DNA of 33,627 bases from Ignavibacteriales bacterium. GTDB taxonomy: Bacteria; Bacteroidota; Ignavibacteria; T3Sed10-11. How positions within the stretch are numbered: the first letter of the stretch is position 1; every line of letters starts with the position of its first letter. The DNA is taken from positions 1-33,627 of the forward strand of contig PWYR01000028.1 in assembly GCA_003567775.1 (NCBI GenBank), written 5' to 3'. Below the pieces are notes generated by a model that ran no database searches, had not been told where the DNA came from, and saw nothing but the letters and a program-made list of their open reading frames with translations. Shown piece after piece: positions 24,154 to 33,627 of the stretch. Position numbers and translations under genes: made by a program.

Positions 24154-25677
24154 ATGGCACAAGATAGTTCCCAATCCGGCTTGTTGATGAAGATACTGAA
24201 TAAAGTAGAGTACGCGGGAAATAAACTCCCGCAACCGGTTACATTGTTCGTAATCCTCATATTTCTCGTGTTGATTATATCGTGGCTCGCTGGAGTCCTG
24301 AACGTAAGTGCAACCCACCCCGGCACGTTAGAGGAAATCCGTGCAATCAATCTGCTGAGCGCCGACCAATTACGGCATATCTTTGTTAATATGACAACAA
24401 CATTTACCAGCTTCCCGCCGCTCGGGATGGTACTGGTTGTTATGCTGGGAATAGGCGTAGCCGAACGTACGGGATTGATCGCAGTAGGATTGCGTGCATT
24501 TGTTTCCTGGATGCCTCCGTGGCTGATCACTATAGCGCTTGTTACGGCAGGACAACTCTCAAGTATCGCAGCCGATGCCGGATACGTTGTACTGATACCG
24601 CTCGGCGCTGCGATCTTCTGGGGAATGGGACGGCATCCGCTTGCGGGACTTGCTGCGGCATTCGCCGGTGTATCCGGCGGTTTCGGCGCCAATATCATAA
24701 TTACGGCGCTCGATCCGCTTCTTGCCGGTTTCACCGAACCTGCAGCACAGATACTTGATCCCGCATACACCGTCGATCCCACCGCGAACTGGTGGATTAT
24801 GGCAGCAATGGTACCGGTCACGTCACTGGCAGGATGGTATGTGACCGAGCGCATCGTAGAACCTCGACTTGGAAAATACGAAGATACCGAAGGACTCATA
24901 AAGGAAGACGATAGTCTGAAACCGGAAGAGAAACGGGGATTGGCAGCGGCAGTGATTACTGTCGTCGCAGCGCTGGGTGTGGTTGCCTACATGTCAATTC
25001 CTTCCGACGGTATTCTACGCGGCGATGATGGAAGTATTCGCCCGCTGTTAGATAGTATCGTTCCGCTTATGATGATAATCTTCATATTGCCGGGAATTGT
25101 GTACGGTCTTGTAACAAAGACAATTAAATCGGATAAGGACGCGGCTAAGATGACTGCCGATTCGATGGCAAGTATGGGCGGATATATCGTGCTCGCATTT
25201 GTCGCGGCGCAATTCGTAGCATTCTTCAACTGGTCGAATCTCGGCATCATCACGGCCATATCCGGCGCCGGCGCACTGCAGGCAATCGGTTTGACGGGCA
25301 TACCTTTGCTTGTAGCATTTGTTCTCGTTGCCTCGTTCATTAACCTGATCATCGGAAGCGCCTCCGCCAAGTGGGCGATCATGGCGCCGATATTTGTACC
25401 GATGCTGATGATAATGGGCTATTCACCCGAGCTGACGCAGGCGGCATATCGCATCGGCGATTCTTATACGAATATCTTAACACCATTGTTGCCGTACTTC
25501 CCGTTGATTATAACATTCGCACAGAAATACGCAAAGGATGCGGGCATCGGCACCATTATTGCACTGATGCTGCCGTTTGCGATTTTCATTGCCTTGGTTC
25601 GTATACCGGTGCTGATAGTCTGGATGCTGGCGGGATTGCCGCTCGGCCCGGATGCGCCGATGTATTATGTACCATAA
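24154..25677 (+). CDS. AbgT-family transporter
   Basis: The 507-residue polytopic membrane protein matches the AbgT (p-aminobenzoyl-glutamate transporter) family in length and sequence. It opens with a cytosolic start and LPQPVTLFVILIFLV, then has TSFPPLGMVLVVMLGIGVAE, SSIAADAGYVVLIPLGAAIF and GFGANIIITALDPLLAG. Near the C-terminus it has GSASAKWAIMAPIFVPMLM. Members are proton- or sodium-driven and have been linked to p-aminobenzoyl-glutamate uptake and to sulfonamide efflux. AAAGGA lies seven bases before the ATG. It is monocistronic, closed by a strong terminator about 100 bases downstream. Substrate and direction are not determined. Confidence 0.92.
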   Translation: MAQDSSQSGLLMKILNKVEYAGNKLPQPVTLFVILIFLVLIISWLAGVLNVSATHPGTLEEIRAINLLSADQLRHIFVNMTTTFTSFPPLGMVLVVMLGIGVAERTGLIAVGLRAFVSWMPPWLITIALVTAGQLSSIAADAGYVVLIPLGAAIFWGMGRHPLAGLAAAFAGVSGGFGANIIITALDPLLAGFTEPAAQILDPAYTVDPTANWWIMAAMVPVTSLAGWYVTERIVEPRLGKYEDTEGLIKEDDSLKPEEKRGLAAAVITVVAALGVVAYMSIPSDGILRGDDGSIRPLLDSIVPLMMIIFILPGIVYGLVTKTIKSDKDAAKMTADSMASMGGYIVLAFVAAQFVAFFNWSNLGIITAISGAGALQAIGLTGIPLLVAFVLVASFINLIIGSASAKWAIMAPIFVPMLMIMGYSPELTQAAYRIGDSYTNILTPLLPYFPLIITFAQKYAKDAGIGTIIALMLPFAIFIALVRIPVLIVWMLAGLPLGPDAPMYYVP

Positions 25678-25773
25678 AATATTTTCGCTGTAAGAATGAT
25701 CTTGAGGATGATTGGATTGTTGGATGATTGATTGATGTGGGTGGATCCATGGTTGCATCTGTGTATGGTTTAG

Positions 25774-25815
25774 CGGATGGAATCGAAAATGAATATCGAT
25801 TCCATCCGTTTTTTT
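25774..25815 (+). terminator. Strong intrinsic terminator after the AbgT gene
   Basis: A perfect 13-bp stem (25774-25786 pairing with 25796-25808) encloses a nine-base loop and is followed by seven T residues. It terminates plus-strand transcription from the AbgT gene. The T-run reaches the stop codon of the convergent patatin gene; the other strand has no T-run. Confidence 0.9.
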
Positions 25816-26749
25816 AACTTGTTGATGTCTTCACCTTGTGCTTCCGTCTTTCCCACCATCGTCGAATGAGTGAACTCTCCCTATGTACTACAGCATCGAT
25901 CTCGGTCAACTTAGAACGGGCTGCAACATATCCTTTTTCGATCATCTCAGGGTAACTGTAAAAATCCGCCCAGTGAATGGATGCAACATCGGGACGAATT
26001 ACAACATCCGCCTGTTCAATGAGCATCGCATTATAATTTATCATAGCAATATCGCCGCTCCGAAAGAAGATACCATATCCCCGGTCCGGGAACGGTGCAT
26101 TCGCGAGGGTTTTACTCACGTCCACCGCAACAACAGGTGCATTGCTTATTTGTTTCACCGGAGGAACCGGTGTTAGATACGAAGCCCCGCCGTCGACAAG
26201 CTTCATCCCCTCATACTCAAGCGGTGTAAATACACCGGGAATTGCTGCACTCGCCGTAATCGCAGTCCGGACAGGACCGGAACGGAACAGCACCGGTTTT
26301 CCTTCGCTTAGATCTGTTGCTACCGCACAGAATGGTATTGACAGTTCGGATATATCGATATCGTCTATGAGATAGTCCATCGCTTCAAGCAACAACTCAA
26401 CGGGTATAGTACCGGGGCGTATGAAAACACGGGCAAGTTGTATGTTCTGTCGAAGCCGGCTTAAAACGTGATCAAGTCCTTTTTTATGAAATATTCTTTT
26501 TGAGGAAGCATATGAATCCAATCCGGCTTTGTCCATAAAATCGCTTTTCACCAAATCCCCGATGCGCCTCTCAACTTCATTGGTATCCCGATATCGTGCG
26601 TACATCGCACCGATAACGGCGCCCATACTGGTTCCCGCAATGCATTCAGGAACTATCCCCTCTTCTTCCAGAACTCGTAATACACCGAGATGAGCTATTC
26701 CCCGTGCGCCGCCTCCGCCGAGGGCAAGTGATATGGATTGTCTACTCAT
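25814..26749 (-). CDS. Patatin-like phospholipase (RssA-type)
   Basis: The 311-residue protein has the bacterial patatin layout. The oxyanion hole glycines (GGGGARG) lie near residue 12, the nucleophile Ser is in GTSMG near residue 41, and the second catalytic Asp is in DGG within KLVDGGASYLTP. There is no signal peptide, so it is likely cytosolic or peripheral on the membrane and hydrolyses acyl esters of lipids. Length and motif spacing match RssA/YchK-like proteins. It is convergent with the AbgT gene and separated by 156 bases from the ABC exporter gene upstream, so it probably has its own promoter. Confidence 0.9.
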   Translation of the reverse strand: MSRQSISLALGGGGARGIAHLGVLRVLEEEGIVPECIAGTSMGAVIGAMYARYRDTNEVERRIGDLVKSDFMDKAGLDSYASSKRIFHKKGLDHVLSRLRQNIQLARVFIRPGTIPVELLLEAMDYLIDDIDISELSIPFCAVATDLSEGKPVLFRSGPVRTAITASAAIPGVFTPLEYEGMKLVDGGASYLTPVPPVKQISNAPVVAVDVSKTLANAPFPDRGYGIFFRSGDIAMINYNAMLIEQADVVIRPDVASIHWADFYSYPEMIEKGYVAARSKLTEIDAVVHRESSLIRRWWERRKHKVKTSTS

Positions 26750-26905
26750 TGATCTGCCTCTGCCTAATAATATACCGGGTTAGGGAATATATGTCAACAA
26801 TAGCACTTATCGTTTTGTAAGATGAATATATATGTTGTACGGAGGGAACTATAATTTGTTACTTATAATACGGTTGATTGACTCTTCTCAACATCTCGCA
26901 CGGGT

Positions 26906-28699
26906 TCAATCAATTACTCTCGCTTCAATCTGCTCCTTATATTGCAATTGATACAACCGGTAATAAATTCCCTGCAGGGCAAGCAGCTCGTGATGTTTAC
27001 CCGTTTCGCGAATTTTTCCCTTATGCATAACGATAATCTTATCGGCTCGCTGGATAGTTGAAAGGCGATGTGCAATTACGATCGATGTTCTCCCTTTGAG
27101 TATCCGTTGGATGGCTTTCTGTATCAGTATTTCCGTTTCGGTATCAACACTGCTGGTTGCCTCATCCAGAATTAAAATTTTCGGATCCACGGCAAGCGCA
27201 CGGGCGAACGATAACAACTGCTTCTGACCGACCGACAGCGTCGCACCGCGTTCTTTCACCGGTTCGTGATATTTATCCGGTAATCGTTCGATAAATTTAT
27301 CGGCGCCGACCGCGGTACAAACCTCGCGCACACGATCCATCGATATACTTTCATCGCCAAGCGTTATATTGTTCTTAATATCGCCGGAAAATAAAAACAC
27401 ATCCTGCAATACAATCGCGATGTGTTTTCGCAAATCTGTTTTACGAACAGTACGGATATCAATGCCGTCAACCAGTATCTTCCCCGTTGAAACCGGGATA
27501 TCATAAAACCGCGTCATCAGATTGATGATCGATGTTTTCCCCGCGCCGGTGGCGCCTACAAGCGCCACTGATTCTCCGGGCTTGACATGGAACGAAACAT
27601 CCCGCAGCACATATTCTTCATCGTTATACGCAAACCACACATTGCGGTATTCCACCTCACCTCTGATTGTATGCAGTTGAACGGGAGTGTCCGGATCCGG
27701 AATTATCGATTTATCGTCGAGAAGTTTAAAGATGCGTTCAGAGGACGCCATTGCCGTTTGCATAATATTATATTTTTCGGCAAGATCGCGGAGAGGGCGA
27801 AAGAACATTTCGGTATATTGAATAAACGAAATCAAAATACCGATAGTTAATGCATCTTGAACAACATTTCCTCCGCCGTACCAGATTATTAAGCCGATCG
27901 CTACCGCACTGATAAGCTCAACCACCGGATAGAAAACCGCATGGTAGAAAATAGAACGCATATATGCATCCCTGTATTCCGCGTTTATTCTTTCAAACCG
28001 ATCGCGCGCCCTTTTCTCGCGGTTAAAAATCTGCAGAATAATCGTTCCGCTGATATGTTCCTGCAGAAAAGCATTTAAACGGGCAAGATGCTTCCGGACA
28101 TGGCGATACGCTTCGCGCGCTTTTCGTCGAAACACCCATGTTGCATAAAACAAAAACGGCAACACAGCCAACGTCACCAGCGATAGCTCCCAGCTCATGA
28201 AAAACATAAATATAAGTATCCAGAATATAACAAAGATATCGCTGAAGATTGTAACAACACCCGATGAGAACATGTCGTTCAGTGATTCGACGTCGTTCGT
28301 GGTTCGCGTGACAAGTCTTCCGATGGGATTTTTATCGAAAAACCGGAGCGATAATTTTTGCAGGTGTTCAAACACCTGCATACGGAGATCGAAAATCGCC
28401 TTCTGACCGATCCACTCCGTCAAAACACTCATCATATATTGGATAAATCCCTGCAAAATGAGCAGACCGAATAAAATCCCGACCAACGTCATTAAACCGG
28501 TATGATCGCCGGGTATTATATAATCATCGATGGCAATCTTGGTAAGATACGGGCGCAGCGGTCCCATGGCGGCAAAGATTATGTTTAATACAATCGCCGC
28601 GACGACGTATTTACGGTACGGTTTTAAATACGACAGCAATCGCCGCATTAAACTCGCGTCATACGCTTTACCAAGTATTTCATCATCGTGCATTGCCAT
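26906..28699 (-). CDS. ABC exporter half-transporter, subunit B (catalytic Walker B)
   Basis: The 597-residue half-transporter has a six-helix type I exporter membrane domain (about 15-330) and an ATPase domain (about 350-590). The ATPase shows Walker A GATGAGKTS, Walker B ILILDEATSS with the catalytic Glu513, and the switch His in IAHRLST. The signature is degenerate: LSVGQ at 488-492 instead of LSGGQ. Its partner upstream has the reverse pattern, so the pair should form a heterodimer with one active and one degenerate site, as in TM287/288 and BmrCD. It starts nine bases after its partner's stop. Likely cargo is a drug or lipid; none can be inferred. Confidence 0.95.
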   Translation of the reverse strand: MAMHDDEILGKAYDASLMRRLLSYLKPYRKYVVAAIVLNIIFAAMGPLRPYLTKIAIDDYIIPGDHTGLMTLVGILFGLLILQGFIQYMMSVLTEWIGQKAIFDLRMQVFEHLQKLSLRFFDKNPIGRLVTRTTNDVESLNDMFSSGVVTIFSDIFVIFWILIFMFFMSWELSLVTLAVLPFLFYATWVFRRKAREAYRHVRKHLARLNAFLQEHISGTIILQIFNREKRARDRFERINAEYRDAYMRSIFYHAVFYPVVELISAVAIGLIIWYGGGNVVQDALTIGILISFIQYTEMFFRPLRDLAEKYNIMQTAMASSERIFKLLDDKSIIPDPDTPVQLHTIRGEVEYRNVWFAYNDEEYVLRDVSFHVKPGESVALVGATGAGKTSIINLMTRFYDIPVSTGKILVDGIDIRTVRKTDLRKHIAIVLQDVFLFSGDIKNNITLGDESISMDRVREVCTAVGADKFIERLPDKYHEPVKERGATLSVGQKQLLSFARALAVDPKILILDEATSSVDTETEILIQKAIQRILKGRTSIVIAHRLSTIQRADKIIVMHKGKIRETGKHHELLALQGIYYRLYQLQYKEQIEARVID

Positions 28700-28707
28700 A
28701 GGGATTC

Positions 28708-30453
28708 TTACATCTCCTCAAGCTCTTTTTCCAATAATTGTTTTTGATGTAAGCCGGCATAGATGCCATCGCGCTCAACCAATTCCTCGTGCGTCCCGCG
28801 CTCGACGATTGCACCGTTATCGAGGACGATTATGTCGTCCGCTTGTTTTACGGTCGATATCCGGTGACTGATTAAAATGGTAGTTCGTTCACGGATTTCA
28901 TCCCGTAATCGAGAGAGGATCGATTCTTCGGTGTAGGTATCTACCGCCGAGAAAGCGTCGTCGAGTATGAGAATTCTCGGATCGCGTGCAAGAGCGCGTG
29001 CCAGACTCGCGCGTTGTTTTTGTCCGCCTGAAAGGGTAATCCCCCGTTCGCCGATAATCGTATCATATTTCCGCGGGAAATCTTCCACATCTCCCGACAG
29101 ATGCGCGATATCCGATACACGTTCGACAAGATGCTTCTCAGTCCCGTCTTTTCCGAATGCAATATTCTCCCGTATCGATTCGGAGAATAAAAACGTTTCC
29201 TGTGGCACATAACCGATATGCGACCGAAGGATCGATATCGGAATTCTCTTAATGGGGCAGCCGTCAATCAAAATATCGCCGATGGTAATATCACGCAATC
29301 TCGGTATCAATGAAACAAGCGTTGATTTCCCCGAACCGGTAAAACCTATCACTCCGGCTGTTTTCCCCGCCGGAATATCCAGATTTATATTCATCAATAC
29401 AGGATCATTCGCTCCCGGATATGTAAACGTCACATTTTTAAAGGTAATGTGTCCCCGTAATTCTTTAATTGAATAATCGGTTTCGGGTCCGTCGACTATC
29501 TCCGGTTGTGTGTCGAATATTTTATTTAAACGTCCCATCGATGCCGCGGCGCGTTGAATAATATTAAATACCCATCCGAATGCGATCATAGGCCAGATGA
29601 GCATGCCGAGATATATCATCATCGCGGTTACATCGCCAAGTGTCATGCGTCCATCGATAACACTGAACCCGCCGTACCATAGCACAATAATCAACGAAAT
29701 ACCCACGAGCAAATAGAGCACAGGACGCGTGAACGATTGAACGCGGATCAAACCCATATTCCGTCGATAATACTCTTTGCCAAGATCGTTGAATTGATCG
29801 ATTTCGTATTGCTCCCGCGTGAATGCTTTGATAACCCGGATACCGGAGAGATTCTCCTGCGCGCGTGAAGTAATATTCGAAAACTGCTCCTGAATACGTA
29901 TTGTCTTTTTATGAACGATCCCCCCGATATAAAATACAATCAAAGATATCAAAGGCAACGGCAACAGAGCGAGCAGTGTCAATGTCCAGTTTATCGACAA
30001 CATAATACCGAGAATGATCACAAAACCGATAAACGTGCTCGTTGAATACATAATACCCGGTCCGAGAAAATTGCGCACCTGATTGATATCGTTTGTCGTA
30101 TGCGCCATCAGGTCGCCGGTTGTCGTGTTGTTGTAGAACGAATCGGAGAGTTTCTGCAGATGAGCATAGAAATCGTTTCGCAGCTCGAATTCCATCTTAC
30201 GGGATGCAACAATGATGGTTTGCCGCGTAAAAAACGAGAATAAACCGCTTAGTGCCGTAACTCCAATCACCATCGCGCCGTATGTAAAGAACTGCTGCAT
30301 ATTGGCATCTTCCTGCAAACCGTCCACCGCCTCACGTATGATAAGCGGAACGAGCACTTCGAATGCATTCGAAAGGACTATCGCAAGAAAACCCGTCGCC
30401 AGCAGCCAGCGATGACGTCGTAAATATGTTTTTAATCTGTATAAACTATCCAA
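28708..30453 (-). CDS. ABC exporter half-transporter, subunit A (degenerate Walker B)
   Basis: The 581-residue half-transporter has six membrane helices (about 15-310) and an ATPase domain with Walker [10 protein letters not shown]. The canonical signature LSGGQ is at 474-478. In Walker B ([10 protein letters not shown]) Asp499 stands where the catalytic Glu should be, so this subunit cannot form a full hydrolytic site by itself. The switch His is present (ISHRIST). The start is a TTG that overlaps the serS stop by eight bases; no suitable ATG follows. This suggests translational coupling to serS. It pairs with the next gene as a heterodimeric exporter. Confidence 0.94.
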   Translation of the reverse strand: MDSLYRLKTYLRRHRWLLATGFLAIVLSNAFEVLVPLIIREAVDGLQEDANMQQFFTYGAMVIGVTALSGLFSFFTRQTIIVASRKMEFELRNDFYAHLQKLSDSFYNNTTTGDLMAHTTNDINQVRNFLGPGIMYSTSTFIGFVIILGIMLSINWTLTLLALLPLPLISLIVFYIGGIVHKKTIRIQEQFSNITSRAQENLSGIRVIKAFTREQYEIDQFNDLGKEYYRRNMGLIRVQSFTRPVLYLLVGISLIIVLWYGGFSVIDGRMTLGDVTAMMIYLGMLIWPMIAFGWVFNIIQRAAASMGRLNKIFDTQPEIVDGPETDYSIKELRGHITFKNVTFTYPGANDPVLMNINLDIPAGKTAGVIGFTGSGKSTLVSLIPRLRDITIGDILIDGCPIKRIPISILRSHIGYVPQETFLFSESIRENIAFGKDGTEKHLVERVSDIAHLSGDVEDFPRKYDTIIGERGITLSGGQKQRASLARALARDPRILILDDAFSAVDTYTEESILSRLRDEIRERTTILISHRISTVKQADDIIVLDNGAIVERGTHEELVERDGIYAGLHQKQLLEKELEEM

Positions 30454-31741
30454 TTATCTCAAAACCGGTAAAGGGTTGTAATACTTTCGGTACAATTATT
30501 TTCCCTTCGGGAGTCTGGTAATTCTCTAATAACGCTACCATAAGGCGTGAAGTTGCAAGACCTGAACCATTTAACGTATGCACGAATACCGGTTTTGCTT
30601 TCGGATCGGGTTTGAAACGGATATTCATTCGTCTTGCCTGAAAATCTTCAAAATTGCTGCAGCTCGAAGCTTCGAGCCATTTTTTCTCTGCCGGCGCCCA
30701 GACCTCAATATCGTAACACTTCGAAGCTGCGAAGCTAAGATCGCCTGTGCAGAGAAGCTGCACTTTATACGGTATCTTCAGTTCTTTCAGAATTACCTCT
30801 GCGTGACCGACCAGTTGTTCAAGCTGCTCGTAGGAATCGTCCGGTTTTGTAAACCGGACCATCTCGACTTTATTGAATTGATGTACCCTGAGAAAACCTT
30901 TGGTCTCCTTTCCATACGAGCCCGCCTCGCGGCGAAAGCAAGCCGAATAACCGACATACCCGATCGGCAAACGATCGACCGGAAGCATTTCATCGCGATA
31001 CATATTGGTAATCGGCACCTCAGCGGTCGGTATCGGAAAAAGATCGTCAAGTTCGCACCGGTACATATCTTCAGACAGTTTGGGAAGCTGACCGGTGCCC
31101 GTCATCGATTGGCGGTTAACGAGAAACGGCGGGAACACTTCGGTGTAACCATGCCTGTTGACGTGAACCGATATCATATAATTAATTAACGCCCGCTCAA
31201 GCGTCGCCCCTCTGCCGGTATACAACGGAAAACCGCTGCCGCTAATCTTCGCACCCCGCTCAAAATCAAGTATGCCGAGTTTTTTACCGAGCTGAATATG
31301 ATCGAGCGGTTCGAAATCCAATCTCTCGTGCGGCGTAAAACCGAGTACCGTATCATCCGGCTTCCAGTCCCGCACCGTCACATTGCTTGCGGGATCGTCG
31401 CCCACCGGTACGCTTTCGTGTGGTATATTCGGAATCCAGAGAAGCATCTCATCGATTTTTTCTTGTACAGCGTGTAGTTCTTCGTCAAGCTGCTTAATTT
31501 TATCTGCGACGCCTTTCATCTCTGCAATCAAATGATCGGCGTTCTTTCCTTCTTTTTTTAGTTTACCGACTACCGAGCTAACGGTATTTTTTTTACTTTT
31601 TAACGATTCAACCTCCCGTATCAATTCCCTTCTTCGTACATCGAGCGCCAATAAATCATCGAGCTTATCCATCTCACGTTTTTTAGCTATGCCTTCACGT
31701 ACACGTTCTGTTTGTTCACGTATTGTTTTTAGATCTAACAT
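30446..31741 (-). CDS. serS: Seryl-tRNA synthetase
   Basis: The 431-residue protein is a full-length class II seryl-tRNA synthetase. An N-terminal antiparallel coiled coil (about 20-105, rich in Lys/Glu) binds the long arm of tRNA-Ser. The catalytic core shows motif 2 ([20 protein letters not shown]) and motif 3 ([16 protein letters not shown]). It charges tRNA-Ser and the selenocysteine tRNA if present. It lies between an RmlD-like reductase gene (42 bases upstream) and an ABC exporter gene that overlaps its stop, so an essential gene leads the exporter pair. The 42-base gap is too short for a T-box-type leader. Confidence 0.97.
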   Translation of the reverse strand: MLDLKTIREQTERVREGIAKKREMDKLDDLLALDVRRRELIREVESLKSKKNTVSSVVGKLKKEGKNADHLIAEMKGVADKIKQLDEELHAVQEKIDEMLLWIPNIPHESVPVGDDPASNVTVRDWKPDDTVLGFTPHERLDFEPLDHIQLGKKLGILDFERGAKISGSGFPLYTGRGATLERALINYMISVHVNRHGYTEVFPPFLVNRQSMTGTGQLPKLSEDMYRCELDDLFPIPTAEVPITNMYRDEMLPVDRLPIGYVGYSACFRREAGSYGKETKGFLRVHQFNKVEMVRFTKPDDSYEQLEQLVGHAEVILKELKIPYKVQLLCTGDLSFAASKCYDIEVWAPAEKKWLEASSCSNFEDFQARRMNIRFKPDPKAKPVFVHTLNGSGLATSRLMVALLENYQTPEGKIIVPKVLQPFTGFEIIG

Positions 31742-31783
31742 TATTTATTCCATTGATAGTTAAGTTAAGACCGGTGCAATTAA

Positions 31784-32701
31784 TTAATAAAAATTGTGTG
31801 TGCGATGTTCCATTTGTTTTTTAAGCATGCTCAATCCTTCGCGAACATTCGACAACCGTATGCCCAATTCCATTCGGGCTTTTTGTGTAACAAATTCCGA
31901 ATAACGCGGGCGCGGCGCCGCCTGCCGGAATTCTTCGCTTGAAATAGGTTGTATCAGCGATTTGTTGAGCTTAAAAATCTCGGCAACGGTGACAGCAAAA
32001 TCATACCGGCTGGTGACTTCCGAACCGGTAATATGATATAATCCCAAGCGTTCAAGATCTATGATCTTGATAATCCCGTATCCGAGATCGTCAACGAATG
32101 TCGGCTGCCCGTATTGATCGACCACGACATTGATCGTTTTATTTGCCGATAAATTATTCAATACCCATAATGCGAAGTTCGGCTTTATTTCGACACCGTA
32201 TCCGTATAGAATCATTGTACGAATGATCGTATGACGAACACCTGCGCCGCGCAGTACATTTTCACTCGCAAGCTTCGTGCGTCCGTAATAATTCACCGGT
32301 TTCGGCGCTGCGGACTCATCCAGCGGCGCCCTCTCCCCGTCAAAAACGTAATCGGTCGAAATATGAATTACATGAGCGCCGGTGATGCGTGCTGCCTCGG
32401 CAAGATATTCCACCGGTTTTACATTAAGGAGCTGTGCCTTTTCCCGATCCTCTTCACACGCATCGACATCCGTGTTAGCAGCAGTATTTATAATCGTATC
32501 GGGTTGGAAATCCTGAATACAATCCCGCAATTGTTTTTTATCGGTGACATCGAGCCGGACATACTGCACCGGTATTTTACCGATTACCGAACGCTGCTCT
32601 CTACCGGTGACAAGAACTTCGTGATCCGTCTCCTGAGACAGTAACCGGGTTACTGTTTGCCCGAGAAGTCCGTTGCCGCCCGTTATTAAAATTCTTTTCA
32701 T
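31784..32701 (-). CDS. SDR-type reductase, RmlD family (dTDP-4-dehydrorhamnose reductase-like)
   Basis: The 305-residue protein has an N-terminal NAD(P)-binding Rossmann motif (ITGGNGLLGQ) and the extended-SDR segment STDYVFDG. It also has the catalytic Tyr-x3-Lys in NYYGRTKLASE. The spacing and the final helices fit RmlD, which reduces dTDP-4-dehydrorhamnose, but the same fold serves related sugar-nucleotide and MAT2B-like roles. No rmlA, rmlB or rmlC is seen next to it, so the rhamnose role is unproven. Its ATG overlaps the stop of the pfkB-family gene as ATGA, so the two are translationally coupled. Confidence 0.85.
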   Translation of the reverse strand: MKRILITGGNGLLGQTVTRLLSQETDHEVLVTGREQRSVIGKIPVQYVRLDVTDKKQLRDCIQDFQPDTIINTAANTDVDACEEDREKAQLLNVKPVEYLAEAARITGAHVIHISTDYVFDGERAPLDESAAPKPVNYYGRTKLASENVLRGAGVRHTIIRTMILYGYGVEIKPNFALWVLNNLSANKTINVVVDQYGQPTFVDDLGYGIIKIIDLERLGLYHITGSEVTSRYDFAVTVAEIFKLNKSLIQPISSEEFRQAAPRPRYSEFVTQKARMELGIRLSNVREGLSMLKKQMEHRTHNFY

Positions 32702-33627
32702 TCTATCTCTCTCAACAATCCATCCGACAAATGACGGAGGTCATTCGATCCTTGCATTGCAGCTTTTCGAGCGGCAACACGGTTTGCAAAGCGAGCCGAG
32801 GCAATGCTATCACCCGATTTAACATAATGGAAGAGAAACGCCGCCCCGAAAACATCTCCGCAACCGGTCGGATCAGGCAGCACTTTTTTTGCAGTATCAT
32901 TCCCTTCTCTGTTAATTTTTATACCCGGAATATCTTCCCGTAGTACCTTTTTTTTATCAGCTTGATAAACCCCGACGCCTCGATCTCCACGGGTGACAAG
33001 CATGGTTTTCGGTCCAAGGGTCATCATTATTTTTGCGAGTTGTTCCTCTGCCAACCGCTCAAGCGTTAGAGTTGCGGCTTCAAGTTCATTCATCTGTACA
33101 ATATTTGTATAAAACATCCATCGACGCCAATCCATCATAGGTCGTCTGAACCGTTTATTGTTTTCATCGACACCGAGCGTCAAGCTATGAATATCAAAGT
33201 ATACCGGCACATTCCTGGAACTTTTACTTTCGTTGATCGCATACAACATATCGAATGTAACATCGAACCCCGATACCATATTAATCAGTATGGCATCGGA
33301 TCGTTTCACATAAGATTGAGCCGCACTCACCGGTATAGGAGGTGCGATCATTTCGCTGCATTCAATTCTCTCGTGATCGTCGTCATAGAAAAGTTTTACC
33401 CTGTTGGTCGGGCCTTGAAAGGTAAAGATACCTTCTGTCGATATATTCAAAAATTCCGAAAGCCGCGCGAAGAGTTCATCTTTCTTGTCTTCACCGACGC
33501 CGAACACCGGTATAATCTTATGTCCATTTCCAGCCACTGCTGCAAGCGCAGCAACGGAATAAAAAATACCGCCGAATCCGTAAACGGGTTCCTGATCCGG
33601 GGGATGTATTTCATCATAACATAGATG
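32698..33627 (-). CDS. PfkB-family carbohydrate kinase, 5' end outside window
   Basis: The frame stays open to the window edge; an apparent GTG start at 33537 is internal, because the 30 codons before it encode typical PfkB sequence (GFGGIFYSVAALAAVAG). About 310 residues are visible. The anion-hole motif is TGCGDVFGAAF near the C-terminus, with Asp as catalytic base, preceded by GPKTMLVTRGDRGVGVY. Family members phosphorylate sugars or nucleosides; the substrate is not evident. The sequence DPTGCGD has Cys where Ala is most common (GAGD). It is the first visible gene of a five-gene minus-strand operon running to the ABC exporter. Confidence 0.9.
   Translation of the reverse strand, partial: HLCYDEIHPPDQEPVYGFGGIFYSVAALAAVAGNGHKIIPVFGVGEDKKDELFARLSEFLNISTEGIFTFQGPTNRVKLFYDDDHERIECSEMIAPPIPVSAAQSYVKRSDAILINMVSGFDVTFDMLYAINESKSSRNVPVYFDIHSLTLGVDENNKRFRRPMMDWRRWMFYTNIVQMNELEAATLTLERLAEEQLAKIMMTLGPKTMLVTRGDRGVGVYQADKKKVLREDIPGIKINREGNDTAKKVLPDPTGCGDVFGAAFLFHYVKSGDSIASARFANRVAARKAAMQGSNDLRHLSDGLLREIE

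Noticed and set aside
24126-24899. 257-codon minus-strand frame inside the AbgT gene
   Set aside because: It is the antisense shadow of a well-supported transporter gene and shows biased, low-information sequence.
31784-33627. Rhamnose biosynthesis operon
   Set aside because: Only an RmlD-like reductase is present; neighbours are a PfkB-type kinase and serS, with no rmlA, rmlB or rmlC.
1-33627. tRNA, rRNA, CRISPR, prophage or IS elements
   Set aside because: I saw no tRNA-like cloverleaf between genes, no regularly spaced repeats, no transposase or integrase motifs and no phage structural genes.

Overview
The window looks like chromosomal DNA of a didermic bacterium, most likely from the Fibrobacterota-Chlorobiota-Bacteroidota superphylum or a nearby candidate phylum; the exact phylum is an inference. 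Support comes from two TonB-dependent receptors with carboxypeptidase-regulatory-like N-terminal domains, an outer-membrane beta-barrel of the porin type, many signal-peptidase II lipoproteins, a large M14 peptidase with a C-terminal amidotransferase-like region, and a family B DNA polymerase of archaeal flavour. Coding density is high. I see no phage, IS element, CRISPR array, rRNA or tRNA.

Layout. 1-2240: 3' part of a family B DNA polymerase with an altered motif C, convergent with a small lipoprotein. 2452-4168 (minus): a compact operon of SpoIIE-type phosphatase, Pmp3/YqaE-like membrane peptide and SnoaL-like protein. 4251-13157: a metal-handling island, which is the main point of interest. 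It holds two ZnuD-like TonB-dependent receptors flanking an operon of a 10-TM ArsP_2-type metal permease, a 712-residue two-heme cytochrome lipoprotein and a Fur-family regulator. A divergent gene encodes a zinc-ribbon/DUF2318-like membrane protein. 13431-17997: a 5'-nucleotidase lipoprotein, a startless DUF433 antitoxin-like ORF and an M14 carboxypeptidase. 18154-22698 (plus): thiolase, DinB-fold protein, small membrane protein, aldehyde dehydrogenase and a coiled-coil membrane protein. 22756-26749: an internally deleted sodium/solute symporter remnant, an outer-membrane beta-barrel, an AbgT-type transporter with a strong terminator, and a patatin-like lipase. 26906-33627 (minus): a tightly packed operon of pfkB-family kinase (cut by the window edge), RmlD-like reductase, serS and a heterodimeric ABC exporter.

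How the island may work (inference): the two outer-membrane receptors would bring a transition metal or its complex into the periplasm. The two-heme lipoprotein and the DUF2318-like protein would provide redox or metal-binding steps, and the 10-TM permease would move the metal across the inner membrane. The regulatory DNA supports co-regulation. Both receptors have a good sigma70-like promoter with a TTTAG..CTAA palindrome just after the -10 box. The permease operon and the DUF2318 gene diverge from back-to-back promoters (TTGCAA/TTGCAT, 17-bp spacers, TATATT) whose two -35 boxes are the two halves of one palindrome resembling a Fur-family (Nur-like) box. The metal and the direction of transport cannot be read from the sequence.
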